Shown here: positions 51,143 through 61,291 of the stretch, in pieces
How the letters are laid out: every line of letters starts with the position of its first letter
Position numbering within the stretch: position 1 is the first letter of the stretch
NCBI RefSeq assembly: GCF_000150955.2
Contig: NC_011673.1
Location: 821,394-885,393, forward strand
Source: Phaeodactylum tricornutum CCAP 1055/1
Lineage: Eukaryota; Bacillariophyta; Bacillariophyceae; Surirellales; Neidiaceae
DNA length: 64,000 bases
Direction: 5' to 3'
Made by a program: the position numbers and the translations under genes
The notes under the pieces: model-generated
Seen by the model: the letters and a program-made list of their open reading frames with translations, nothing else
Database searches by the model: none
What the model was told of the DNA's origin: nothing

Positions 51143-51581
51143 ATCCTACGCTGTTGTAAGGAATTTGTATGTTGAAGCGGTAGGCTTCCTTATATGCTTT
51201 GAAACGTTATTAATGTAAGGGCGCCATTCTTTATTCTCTTTATCCGTGCACTTTCCTTTCAGGAATTCTTTTGTAGAGATGGGAACGGCAAGAATGGAAG
51301 ATTGTCCGAGATCGTGTTCTCGTTCAAAGCCGCGAATTTTTTGATCGTGTATGTTTGTCTGTTCCTCAAAGATCGACTTTTCGTTGAATTATGTGAATTG
51401 CCAGTGCTTTACAAGTTACAGTTAGCAATTTCTACCATTCTGCATTGCCCGTGACCTTCGTTTGGAATGGACCTCGTCGTTTCTTTCTGTTTGCTCAGGG
51501 CCCCGTCCCAGCATCGACTTTTCGTAAGGCACACTCCTCTGAAGACAACTGAACTTCTTTGTCTTGTCTCCAGCTGTGGAA
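51143..51581. other. Intergenic, upstream of gamma-glutamyltranspeptidase
   Basis: No gene. The downstream frame is open from 51564 but begins with TTG there; the first ATG is 51582. The CTTGTCTCCAG before it resembles a 3' splice site. Confidence 0.4.
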
Positions 51582-53981
51582 ATGCCGGTAGTTGGCGTAG
51601 CTAGCACCTCAAGCTTTGAGCCCATTAACTCGTCATCGTACCAAAACCAATCTCGAGACTCCGACTCCTTTAGTGCTCTTTCTCTCAATAATTACAACAC
51701 CTGCAACAGCGGCCGAAGAAGCTGGATAGATATGGTGCGGGAAGTACTGTCGATTGATTACACGCCGGCTCAAACAGATGATCTCGATGCATTGGGAGAC
51801 CTTGAAGAGCTACAGGAAACCTCGCTAACGAGCCGAGAGGCATCCAAGACTATTCATCAGCGGAGACCCGTGGGGGTCGCCATTCTGATTTTTCTGGCTA
51901 TCACTGCGGTGGGACTTGTGGTAAAGACGAAGAGGGTGTCACCATACGGTGGGTCGGGAGGCTCAGTGGTGGATAATCAGAGCAGCTCCGTCGTCAATAG
52001 ATTTTGCGATGATCCGGTTCAAGCGCTGAAGCCAACAGCCAGCATCGAGGGTCTAAAGCATGGTGCCGTCGCAGCCGACCACCCAGTTTGTTCGAAAATT
52101 GGGACGTCAATCATGAGAGACGATGGTGGTAACGCAGTTGACGCGGCTGTTGCTGTCGCCTTGTGTCTAGGCGTCGCCAATCCAGCCTCTTCAGGAATTG
52201 GTGGTGGCGCCTTTCTCTTAGTCCATCATGATCCAGTCGACGAGTCCGAGCGCGTTTTACCAGCCTTTCACGATAAGCGTGACGGTAAAACTGCATTTGT
52301 ATCGGCCACAGGGAAAATCACAGAGGTTATCGATTGTAGGGAAGTAGCCCCAGCCGCTGCCGATACCGACATGTTTTTGGATCATTCCGACCCGAAGGCA
52401 TCCACAGTCGGAGGACTCGCGATTGCTGTTCCGGCTGAGTTGCGGGGTTTGGAACTCGCCCACAGTCGACACGGAAAGCTACAGTGGGCTCAAGTCGTGG
52501 AGCCCGCAATGCTGCTCGCGGTGAACGGCATCACAGTGAACGCTAACCTAGCACACGAAATTAATATCATGGCGAGCGTTGTGCCAGATTTTGGCCTGCG
52601 GGACCTGCTAACGCATGATGGAAACTGGGAGAATCCGTATAAGGAGGGAGAGCTGCTAAAGAATCCCAAACTGGGAGAGACACTTCGAGCAGTAATGGCG
52701 CAAGGGTCAGATGCGCTCTATAGCGGAACAAGAGCTGCACAATTGGCCAAGGATATTCAGGAAGCTGGTGGAATTATTACCAAAGAGGACATCGAAAAGT
52801 TTCGCGCAACTCTTCGTTCTCCTGTTGTTGCCAGAGACATCAACGGTTTCAGTGTAGTTGGCGTCCCCCCACCAAGTTCGGGAGGTGCTGTTATTATTGG
52901 TGCCCTGCGGTTTCTGGCTGGTTACGCCAGTCCATTGGCCGCGTTTAGTGACACTCTATCACGGCATCGCTTCGTTGAGGCATGCAAACACGTCTTCGCA
53001 ATACGCATGTCTATGAGCGATCCCTCTTTTAATCCGGCCTCTGCATTGGATACAGTAGAAGATCTCACGAAAGGGGGCTTTATGGAATCATTGCGACTGT
53101 CCACTCGAGACAACAGCACCCTTCCCTTGTCCAAGTATGGTGGATCAAAATGGGCACAGCTAAATGACACAGATGGTGCTGGATCAGCAGCCGATGCGCA
53201 AGAGGGCGATCGGATACGAAGTCGGCGATTGGCTCGGCCGTTTGGCTACTTAAACGATCACGGGACCACACATTTCAGCGTTGTAGACAAGGACGGCAAC
53301 GCCGTTTCGAGTAAGTGCACGATGTGTTAAATTTCTCCAGACGGCGGACTTGACGCTTGGCTAATTGCGTTTTTCTGTTCACACACCACAGTGACTTCTT
53401 CTGTCAATACCTACTTTGGTAGCCACGTGGTAAGCCCTTCGTCAGGCATCGTTCTCAACAACCAAATGGATGACTTTGCTACCCCAGGAAAGCGCAATTA
53501 CTTTGGTTTGAAGCCTTCGGAGGAGAACTACATAAAACCCTTCAAAAAGCCTTTGTCATCCATGAGCCCAACGATGGTCTTTCGAACGACTGACAGTGAA
53601 AGCTCTTCAAATACCGTCGGGGATTTAATTCTCATAATTGGCGCTTCTGGTGGACCCAAAATCATAACTGCTGTGTTGCAGGTGATTATCAATCACCTCA
53701 TGATGGGCATGCCTTTATTCGACTCCATGGCGTATCCTCGTTTGCATGATCAACTCATTTATCACGGATCAGCGGTGACCACGACGGAACGAGCAGTACT
53801 GCTCCAAGGACCCACTTTGATGGTGGCCGGAAGGACCAAGGATGCGCTGGTGCGCCGTGGCCACGCTCTTTTGGACGTGGACTACGCTGGTACAGTGCAA
53901 GCCATTTCCATTGACCTGGAAACGAACGAATTGTCGGCTGTTTGTGATTTACGCAAAGGTGGCAGGCCCGATGGTTACTGA
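51582..53981 (+). CDS. GGT: Gamma-glutamyltranspeptidase, type II membrane
   Basis: Exon 1 51582-53310, intron 53311-53391 (GTAAGT...CACCACAG, 81 nt, phase 1), exon 2 53392-53981; 772 residues. A long cytosolic N-terminus of about 100 residues leads to one TM (PVGVAILIFLAITAVGLVV). The Ntn-hydrolase large subunit follows (HGAVAADHPVCSKIGTSIMR, DDGGNAVDAAVAVALCLGVA, SSGIGGGAFLLVHH). The autocleavage/nucleophile Thr is in NDHGTTHFSVVDKDGNAVS, and the splice join gives AVSMTSSVNTYFGS. SSMSPTMVF and GASGGPKIITAVLQVI complete the small subunit. It splits glutathione and gamma-glutamyl peptides outside the cell or in a vacuole. It is longer than usual (about 570) because of the N-terminus and a linker around residues 530-560. 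Confidence 0.93.
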
Positions 53982-54042
53982 CTGTGAATTGCGAATCGAT
54001 GTAACTGTAAACTAGTTCTACAATAATTTCTCTTCTTGGCAT

Positions 54043-54831
54043 TTAGATCGATTGACCGGATTCCTTGATCAGCACGAAAGTGGTTCCCTTATTGCCCCTT
54101 GCGATTCGTACACGATCGCTCAACCAAGTAATGTCAATCCACCCCTTGACCCAATCTCGAAGTAACGGAAGCCGAAACGGCACGGGATACGGAATTTTGA
54201 GTCCATCAAAATCAAAGTTGCCTTCCTCGAACACAAAATTAATGCGGGAATTGGGGCGATCTGGATTGGGCTGAGCTACCTCTCCGACCAGCGAAACACC
54301 CAGAATGTTGATACCTAGTACTTCCCCGGTTGATTGACGGTCTGTAAACTCAGGTAACGGGTAGGCAGCTGTGGAAGCCAAAGCATCTACCGACAAGATT
54401 GCCTTTTCAGAAAATTGAACGATTTGATTGACCTGCAGTTGACCCTTTTCGTTGACAATGATATCCTGATAGATCGGAAACTTGGCCGTATCTACAGCTT
54501 TGCGTTGTATTGGACTACTTGTTGCGGCGTTGGTGGTGTGCATGAGACGCCATCGGCCGTAGACCTCGGCGGCAATTGCTGGCTCGGGAATAGACTGCGA
54601 ATTGTTTTCTAACTGTTTCACCAACGAATTAATCCGTTCCGAATTGGCGAGGCGATTCCCTTCGTCCTGGATGGCCTTCAAGAGTTCGTCCTCGAGTTCT
54701 CGGGCTTTGCCTTTATTGATGCTGAACATCGGTGACGGAAAAGTCAATCTCGGGATCACATTTTGCAAGCAGTTTGCGGGCTGTGCAACGTAAAAGAAAA
54801 GCAGCGGCAGTAGCCGAAGAAGTCTCGCCAT
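54043..54831 (-). CDS. Fibrillin / plastid lipid-associated protein (PAP)
   Basis: 262 residues from the ATG at 54831; the frame is open further upstream, but this Met starts a good signal peptide, MARLLRLLPLLFFYVAQPAN, cleaved near CLQN. A helical segment (ARELEDELLKAIQDEGNRLA) precedes the PAP_fibrillin core: AAEVYGRWRLMHTTNAATSS, YQDIIVNEKGQLQVNQIVQF, and the terminal block DWVKGWIDITWLSDRVRIAR then GNKGTTFVLIKE with the family Asp. Fibrillins are lipocalin-like proteins of thylakoids and plastoglobules that handle carotenoids, quinones and lipids under light stress. It is divergent from the carrier-like gene. Confidence 0.88.
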   Translation of the reverse strand: MARLLRLLPLLFFYVAQPANCLQNVIPRLTFPSPMFSINKGKARELEDELLKAIQDEGNRLANSERINSLVKQLENNSQSIPEPAIAAEVYGRWRLMHTTNAATSSPIQRKAVDTAKFPIYQDIIVNEKGQLQVNQIVQFSEKAILSVDALASTAAYPLPEFTDRQSTGEVLGINILGVSLVGEVAQPNPDRPNSRINFVFEEGNFDFDGLKIPYPVPFRLPLLRDWVKGWIDITWLSDRVRIARGNKGTTFVLIKESGQSI

Positions 54832-55666
54832 TGTGCAGCAAGCAAATTCTTTCCCTTCGTTCTTGATTTCGTAGATGATGACGACGACAAAATTTATGAG
54901 ATCAGCGGAACGGACTAATGAGACGTTCGCTCCAACAGTACCAAAAAAACCCACTCTCCTGTCACATCCATCGGGAGGAGTATCATACGGCTACAGTTTC
55001 CATGACGAAACTGCTTGATAATCGTATCCAAAATGACAGTCTTACGACTCGAACTTCGGAGGATGGTAGTAAGAATTGCGATTTGCCCGTGAGAGATTTT
55101 TGATCAATCCAGTAAAAACCAACTGACAGTGAATATCTTACCTGTTCTATTTATAGCCAACTTTTGTAATTCAATGTAAACTACGACATTTGGCAACAAC
55201 CGGGCTCGGACGGACCCGGAGAGATTCACACGTCACAGTCAACAAGAATTTTCTAGATATGACAACGAACTATTAGTAATAGAGGAAACTTTTGTCTGTG
55301 GTCTCGGACAATCAGACATGCACGCAGTGCGCAAAACCGCACATAACGCGATTGTTTGGTCTGTTAGTCCACACACTCTCTCGAACGTAACTCCCTACTA
55401 GAGTCGCAAGCAAAAACCACCAATGAGAATACCGGTAGCATCCACTTCCACTTGCACTTTCACTTACATTCACCGATTTGCTCTACCTCTCTCTCGTGAT
55501 CTCTCTGATTGCCAGTGAGAGTTCCCACAGTCAAAAGACTTCTCACATTCGCTGCAAATTCAGGGAGTGAAAGTGCTTTTCGAACAAGAACAGAAGCGGA
55601 TTTTCTTATCCGCTCCGCCTCAAATTCCTTCACAGTTTCGAGACAACGGATTTGTAACAATCCAAC
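54832..55666. promoter_or_regulatory. Bidirectional upstream region, fibrillin / carrier-like protein
   Basis: No gene. TGACAGTGA is at 55124-55132 and TCACAGTCA at 55233-55241, about 110 nt apart in the middle of the gap. Confidence 0.45.
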
Positions 55667-56923
55667 ATGAGTCCAGGTCAACCTCAGAAGCAATACCTTT
55701 ACGAAAGCCCCGAGTATGTCGCCGCCTCCTTGGGGCTTCCGCAGTCGATGGCGCAGCCTTCCATGGTCACGTACCGCTCCGTCGGAATCGGCATATTTGG
55801 AGCCACCATGCGTCTCATCGGTATGCCGTTGGAGAAGATTGCCCTCTTTATGAACTCGTCCCAAGTAGCTGGGAAGGGTCAATTCGCGCAAGCTGTCAAG
55901 CTCACCTTTCAAGAAGGGTACTTGGCGCCCTACAGAGTGGTTGGTAAAGCGTCCATGACGGCCTGGTTTCTCCAGTACAGCGTGATGGGAGTGGCTTTTC
56001 AATTCTTCGACCACGGTATCAGCCAGCTCCTCGGCGTCAAACCGGTCTGGTACGGCAAGGAACTCATGGAACCTGCCGTCACGGAAGATCGCTCTTTCGA
56101 CTACAAAGTTCGTTCCGCACTAGCCCGCGTCACCTCGCCGATGCTGGCTGCTTGCTTGGAAAGCTCCGTTTCCAACCGCGCCGAGGCCCAACGTTTCTTT
56201 GGTCCCAAGGAGTCTTTGGCAATGGAAAAGAAGTTTGGGCTGGGGCTAGCGACGCGCACACTCGGACCGGCCTTTCTCCCCAACGCTATGCGCAACGTTA
56301 TCATGTGTCAAACATCCTTTTTGCTGACACCCATCACTTACAAACTTTACTTTCCGCAAGAGCAAAAAAACAAGGCCACGCTTTTCTGGTATGGACTCAC
56401 TATGAATATTTTCATCGGCAATGTCGTGGCTATTACACAACAGGCCCTGTGGGGTCGTTCATTGGATTACTTCAAAGAACACGGCAAAATCGAATACCGA
56501 AAAGTCGTGCAGCAAGGCTTGCAGAAAGACGGGATGGCGGCTTTTTTTACGGGTCCCAAATGGTTCTCGCGTGTTTTGATGAACGCTCCAGCTCAAGGAA
56601 CCTTACCGTGGTTCTATAACGAAGTTTTGCCGCTCGGTGAACGTACGGCCTTGACACTGGTCAAGACATGCTTGTACGACACGTTTCTCAAAGATTCAGT
56701 AGTGGCCCCCGAAAACTCTACGCGTGTCCCCTTACAACGACGAAGATCGAGTTTGGGTAGTTTGGCGACGGCCCATCCAGAATTTATTGAAACAAGTGAC
56801 GACGAAGATGATGTGACAGTCAAGCGGCACACGACCAAAGAGTTAAAAGCGTTTTCGAGTGCTCATTCCGAATTCAAGGACGATGCTGCTCCCGCGGCAT
56901 TGACGGCCAACTCACCGAGATAA
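55667..56923 (+). CDS. Mitochondrial-carrier-like membrane protein
   Basis: 418 residues, intronless, start context CAACATGAG. It has features of the SLC25 carrier fold: moderately hydrophobic helices followed by GMPLEKIALFMNSSQ (cf. Px[DE]xx[KR]), amphipathic loops ending in QEGYLAPYRVVGKASMTA and in QKDGMAAFFTGPKWFSRVLM (cf. EG..alyrG...r). Each is about where carrier repeats would end, but the signature is degenerate, so assignment is tentative. A Ser/Asp-rich C-terminal tail of about 80 residues (RRRSSLGSL, TSDDEDDVTV) looks like a phospho-regulated extension. Confidence 0.55.
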   Translation: MSPGQPQKQYLYESPEYVAASLGLPQSMAQPSMVTYRSVGIGIFGATMRLIGMPLEKIALFMNSSQVAGKGQFAQAVKLTFQEGYLAPYRVVGKASMTAWFLQYSVMGVAFQFFDHGISQLLGVKPVWYGKELMEPAVTEDRSFDYKVRSALARVTSPMLAACLESSVSNRAEAQRFFGPKESLAMEKKFGLGLATRTLGPAFLPNAMRNVIMCQTSFLLTPITYKLYFPQEQKNKATLFWYGLTMNIFIGNVVAITQQALWGRSLDYFKEHGKIEYRKVVQQGLQKDGMAAFFTGPKWFSRVLMNAPAQGTLPWFYNEVLPLGERTALTLVKTCLYDTFLKDSVVAPENSTRVPLQRRRSSLGSLATAHPEFIETSDDEDDVTVKRHTTKELKAFSSAHSEFKDDAAPAALTANSPR

Positions 56924-57247
56924 GGAATCACCGAATACTTCCTGGTGCTTTACTGACGACGGTCCGTTTGTCGCCGGATACTCGGGGAGGTACTCTACCA
57001 CTTCTCCTTGTCCAAATATTATTGCCTTTATTGGTGTCGTCGGCGCCGTCATGTCAGAATTGGTTGTGTAAGATCCCTCTCGCGTACAGGTTACTCAATT
57101 TTGTGTAAACTTTCTATTTTGCTTACATTTAGCAGTAAACGGTCATGTACCATTGGAAATAGTCTGTACTTTTCCTAAAAGGCAAGGAAAGCGTACGTTC
57201 TGTAGAACTTACTTCTATCAATGCATGATTCGTGTCCACTCCCACGG
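56924..57247. other. Intergenic, convergent 3' ends
   Basis: This lies between the carrier-like gene and rhamnose mutarotase on the opposite strand. Nothing recognisable. Confidence 0.4.
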
Positions 57248-57880
57248 CTATAAATATGCTACATCAGCCTTGTTCCGCTTCACAAAGTCCGGATCCCTGT
57301 CTTGCTGGGAATACGCAGTTGGCCAAAGCCCGCAATGATTCACACATTCCAGAGGCGTCCACCATTCTCCCTGTCCACCGGCCGAAGGTGGCGTCTGTTG
57401 TGGGTCGCGAAAGGGAATTTGGCACGGTTCGCATTCCTTCCACCACCTCTTGGTGACAGGATCATCAGCAATCGCCTGCATATCCGCTCGAAAGAGAGTG
57501 GCCTCTTGGGCGCGTGTATGCACACCAGGACGCCAGTGACCGATCCATTCGAAATGCTGAAACAGAGTCTGCGTCTCTTCGTGGTAATAGATAGTAAAAT
57601 TCCGAATGTGTGAACGGCGCATCCGATTCAATACTTGGTCCCATACATTGTCGTGCAAGTCTCGGTACCTTCGATACGCTTCCGGATGCAGACGGATCGC
57701 GGCACCGTAGCGACGAGGAGCCGCGAAGCGTTCGCAGAGGTTATTCTTTTCGGCCGTACGTGCGTAGCTGCGCCGTCTTTGTTCCACTTTTTTAGAGCAT
57801 GAAAGTGCCAATGCCATTCCAACTAAAAGGGCTGTGGCTGTGAACGTCGACGACGAAGAAGTGGGAGAAGTTGACACCAT
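57248..57880 (-). CDS. L-rhamnose mutarotase-like protein (RhaM/DUF718)
   Basis: 210 residues. A hydrophobic N-terminal segment (STFTATALLVGMALALSCSK) could be a signal or anchor, then a basic linker. The RhaM core starts AAIRLHPEAYRRYRDLHDNV and contains RSHIRNFTIYYHEETQTLFQ then HFEWIG, an RADMQAIADDPVTKRWWKEC block and PCQIPF, and ends with a longer tail. The small dimeric alpha/beta-barrel enzyme interconverts alpha- and beta-L-rhamnose. The His of the RLH motif and the Tyr/Trp pair of the active site are kept. The tail WWTPLECVNHCG after the core is additional to bacterial RhaM. Rhamnose is a component of diatom surface polysaccharides, which fits, but this is inference. Confidence 0.82.
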   Translation of the reverse strand: MVSTSPTSSSSTFTATALLVGMALALSCSKKVEQRRRSYARTAEKNNLCERFAAPRRYGAAIRLHPEAYRRYRDLHDNVWDQVLNRMRRSHIRNFTIYYHEETQTLFQHFEWIGHWRPGVHTRAQEATLFRADMQAIADDPVTKRWWKECEPCQIPFRDPQQTPPSAGGQGEWWTPLECVNHCGLWPTAYSQQDRDPDFVKRNKADVAYL

Positions 57881-58359
57881 GTTGCAATTTCAAAAAAGTG
57901 ATTGGGACGTAAGGTCTATCTATCAAGGGTAGGTGTGCGGATGGGAACCTTTTGTTGCTACTCGATCCGGTGTACCATACCGTACAACTGACTGTGAAAA
58001 GTCTCTTACAATAGTATTTCTGAAAACCCGGTGATTTAAAACAACGTCATTGAGATTTTATAAGCCTAAAATGATGAAAAGTGGCGTTGTCTCCGACATT
58101 TCATGGAAACCTATGTGAATACTGCTAGTTTGATTCGACGCGACGGAAACTGCGACTTTTGCTGGGACTTGGTTTCTATATCCAAAGTTGCGTTCTTCGA
58201 CTGTTTGACCGGGTATCTTTCACATTTAGATGGACAACATGACACCAAAGTTTCCTCAAGAAATGACGCGACGTTTGCGTGCAAGTTGAGTTTGCAGGGT
58301 TCACAATTTTGTTCCTGGTACCAGTGATTCTTTCTGTTTTGACATCTGTCTACTACTCG
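57881..58359. promoter_or_regulatory. Bidirectional upstream region, rhamnose mutarotase / acyltransferase
   Basis: No gene is supported. TGACTGTGA is at 57989-57997. The acyltransferase frame is open from 58279, but the ATG at 58360 begins the signal peptide. Confidence 0.4.
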
Positions 58360-59886
58360 ATGACAGCTTTTGCGAGACGTTCGCTCAAGTTCTTACTCAT
58401 CGCCGCTTTACTGAACGGCAGTGTTGCATCTGCGTTTGTTAGCCCAACGTCGTCAATACTGCAATTGCAATCCTCGCGTGCCACCAATCCATCGACGATG
58501 CAAACGATAGTATCACAGCAAGCAGACTCTGATTCGGAGACCGTTCGGATTCGGGGCGGGGGGCCATTGCCTCCTTCCAACCCGAAAGATCCGGCTGCCA
58601 AAAATAAAAAAATTCGAATTTCCTCCTTTGATTCGATGCGCTTTTTCCTCATTACTCAGATTGTGTTGGGGCACTTTATCCGTTTCGCCGAGCCGTCGGA
58701 CGTCGTCTTCAAGTTTTTTTCGCACCACAACGTGATTGTGGGCTTCTTTTTCGTTCTGAGTGGATACGTGACGGCCTACACGACGACGGAGAATGCGCAG
58801 CGCATCGCCTCTCCGCGCCTGACGGAAACACCTTCGCAGAAATGGATCCTGAGCAAAATCTTTGGTTACCTACCTCTGCATTTGTTCGTGTTGGCCTTGT
58901 TCAGCCCACTTTTTCTGTACGCTGATGTCAAGTACAACGGATGGGTACGTGATTTTTATGTCTTTTGGAAGTACGGCTGTCCGGGTCTCTTATTTGTTCG
59001 CTCTTTTGTTTCTTGATTCATTGCACTCTAGCCAACGGCTGTCTGGCATGGCTTCCTATCGGGCACCATGACACAAGCATGGTTTCCGATGCATGCCGAG
59101 ATCTGGAACGCTCCAACTTGGTTTTTGTCAGCCTTGACTTTTGCGACAGCTCTTTTCCCGTTCTGTTTACCTAAGATTGCTCAAATGGACAAGAAGCAAC
59201 TGCGAAAGACAGTAGGATGGCTCTGGATCATCAATCTTTTGCCCAAGATTGGATATTGTTATGACTTGAACGTTTGGAAGCTGGCGGAAGGCGTTTCTTC
59301 TGCCAAGGCTCATCCCAGTATGGCAATGTTCAATATGGTCCGCTTCAGTCCTTTGCTACAAGTTGCCGAAGTCTTAATTGGTGCAGTTGCTTGCCGCCTC
59401 GTCATGTTGGACGGTACCGAAGGTGACGACACCAAGACCAATGCCTTGAGTACTTTCGTTCCGCTCGCCGGTATCATCGGTCTTATGTTAGCACGCGCCA
59501 CTGGTCTTGTCGAGATCAGCGACATGCTAGCTCGTGCTGTAGTGTTTGTTCCGCTTTTTCTACGATTCATGATGGCGGCTCATCGCAACACAGTCAAGGG
59601 TGTCAAAGATCCATTGGTATCATTTTTGTCGAGTAAGTTCTTGGGTTCGTTGGGCGCTTTGGCATTCCCCATATTTGTGCTCCACGGACCGATTGGACAA
59701 GTGTTTTACAAGAAGCTGATCGCAACCAGGGTCTTTGGCAAAGTAATGACGGGTCCCCAGAACTTTGGTTTGTACCTATTGACGACTGTAGCCTCGGCTT
59801 GGATTGTTCAAAAGACATTTCTGTCCAGCAAGGCGGTGGCCAATTGGTCAAAGAATAGCGTGGATAAATTGTCGTCGTGGGTATAA
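58360..59886 (+). CDS. Acyltransferase-3 family membrane protein with plastid-type leader
   Basis: Exon 1 58360-58944, intron 58945-59031 (GTACGT...CACTCTAG, 87 nt, phase 0), exon 2 59032-59886; 479 residues. The N-terminus (RSLKFLLIAALLNGSVASAF then VSPTSS) is a textbook diatom bipartite leader with the ASA|F cleavage motif. The Acyl_transf_3 hallmarks are DSMRFFLITQIVLGHFIRFA (catalytic His) and VGFFFVLSGYVTAYTT, followed by about ten TM helices including WNAPTWFLSALTFATALFPF and the late FPIFVLHGPIGQVFY. The family moves acyl groups onto sugars or lipids across membranes. The acceptor here is unknown; the leader places it in the plastid envelope or thylakoid. Confidence 0.85.
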
Positions 59887-60077
59887 GGGAACGCAGGTAG
59901 CTGTGCATGTCATGAATATAAGTGTTTCGAGAAGGTGGTTTTGAGGAAGACCTACATATTTGCCTACGCATGCCTTGATAAACAGAACTAGTGGCGTAAC
60001 TCAATAGATTTTAGTGTATACTTTTCGTTTATTAGGTTTCACATCCGTCATTGGCGGACCAGCCAAGCCCCTCTGCT

Positions 60078-60842
60078 TTACATACTCCCCAGAAGACCCA
60101 CAAGTGGCAACCCAATTGACAGGAATGTAAATAAAGTTTTGCAGCCACTTGTTGATACCGTAATGTCATTAAAGCCGGGAAAGAATCGACGTTCCGTGTC
60201 CATATATTGACAGCCATTCGTGGAAGCCAGCGGTTCGACGTTTGAGCAGTCAATGTCGAACGAAATCCCTCCTCCTTTATCCTCGCACAGTGTACAGGAG
60301 GTGCAGACTATAAGGATAGCGAGTGAGAAGCTGCTTCACTGCCACGTTTTGGATGTATCGGGTTGTCCAGTCTTACCTGATTGTTCAAAGGGATCGGCAT
60401 TGAAAAACATGAAGCAAGATTCTGGTCTCAGAAGACCACTCTCTGCCTCGATCAAAATGCATCCGTCATTCATTAGGAACGAGTCTTCCTCACTATTGAG
60501 GTCGGAGTAGTCTACACATACCTCAGTCCGCTTTACATTCCATTCCTCTGCAGCAAAAGCGATAACTGTACTAAAAGTCGCACACGTCATGGTGCGTTGA
60601 TCGCATTCGAGCTCGGATACGCATGCTATGGAACGACCTCGCACGTCACAGGCGCAGTCAAAGTCAAAGCGAGTCTCCTTGTAGTAATTGCAGATGTCGT
60701 CAAAAGTCGAGTCGTTACTTTGGAGGTCTCGTTGAAGATTCCAAGCATTGGCTGTTTGGGATATGGCCGAGGTGTGCTGTTGGGCAGTCTCAGCAGCTGT
60801 AAAAGCCGCTACGTATATGGCGCTGGTTCCAATGTATCGCAT
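60078..60842 (-). CDS. Cys-rich secreted protein with GPI-like tail
   Basis: Exon 1 60842-60377, intron 60376-60308 (GTAAGACT...CTTATAG, 69 nt, phase 1), exon 2 60307-60078; 231 residues. The start MRYIGTSAIYVAAFTAAETA is a weak signal peptide; the frame is open upstream to 60962. Cysteines occur in pairs through the protein: DICNYYK, DCACDVRGRSIACVSELECD, TMTCATF, EVCVDYS, DGCILIE, ESCFMFF and, after the splice, VCTSCTLCEDKGG, DIDCSNV, NGCQYMD. The C-terminus SGCKTLFTFLSIGLPLVGLL is short, hydrophobic and GPI-like. I do not recognise the family; similar Cys patterns occur in many diatom surface proteins. Confidence 0.65.
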
Positions 60843-61000
60843 CCTTTTGGTTGCGCTCGATTTATTTGCTTCTTTAGGCGTTCCGGTGGAGCAGTTCTTT
60901 GCTGAAGGGTTGCGGCGAGTGCATACGCGTTCTCTTGTGTGATCATCTAGCTTGTTGCCCAACGCGTTTGCACACTTTCAAATTCACAGCCAATATCAAT

Positions 61001-61205
61001 TGACTGTGAAAACCGAGAATGACCCACGACTGTTTCGATATCATGTCGTATCAGACATTTTCCAAGTAGAGAACCGGATACCTGACGAAAAAAGGAGAAA
61101 TTGCGATTTTGGAAGATTCCATCCGAGTCGGATGATTCACAGTCAGATCGTCAAAAAACGATGAGCCAGAATATGACGATATAAGACGAGGCAGCTTGAC
61201 TGTGA
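61001..61205. promoter_or_regulatory. Three TGACTGTGA elements between divergent genes
   Basis: TGACTGTGA at 61001-61009, its complement at 61137-61145, and TGACTGTGA at 61197-61205. They lie between the Cys-rich protein (minus) and Fpg (plus) starts. The 9-mer recurs in at least nine intergenic places in the window. Confidence 0.5.
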
Positions 61206-61291
61206 GCACGAGTCGGCACATAACCGAACGAACAGGCAAAAACCAAGAGACTAGGCCGAAGTATCAATCACACCGTTGCGATCGAGAAACA

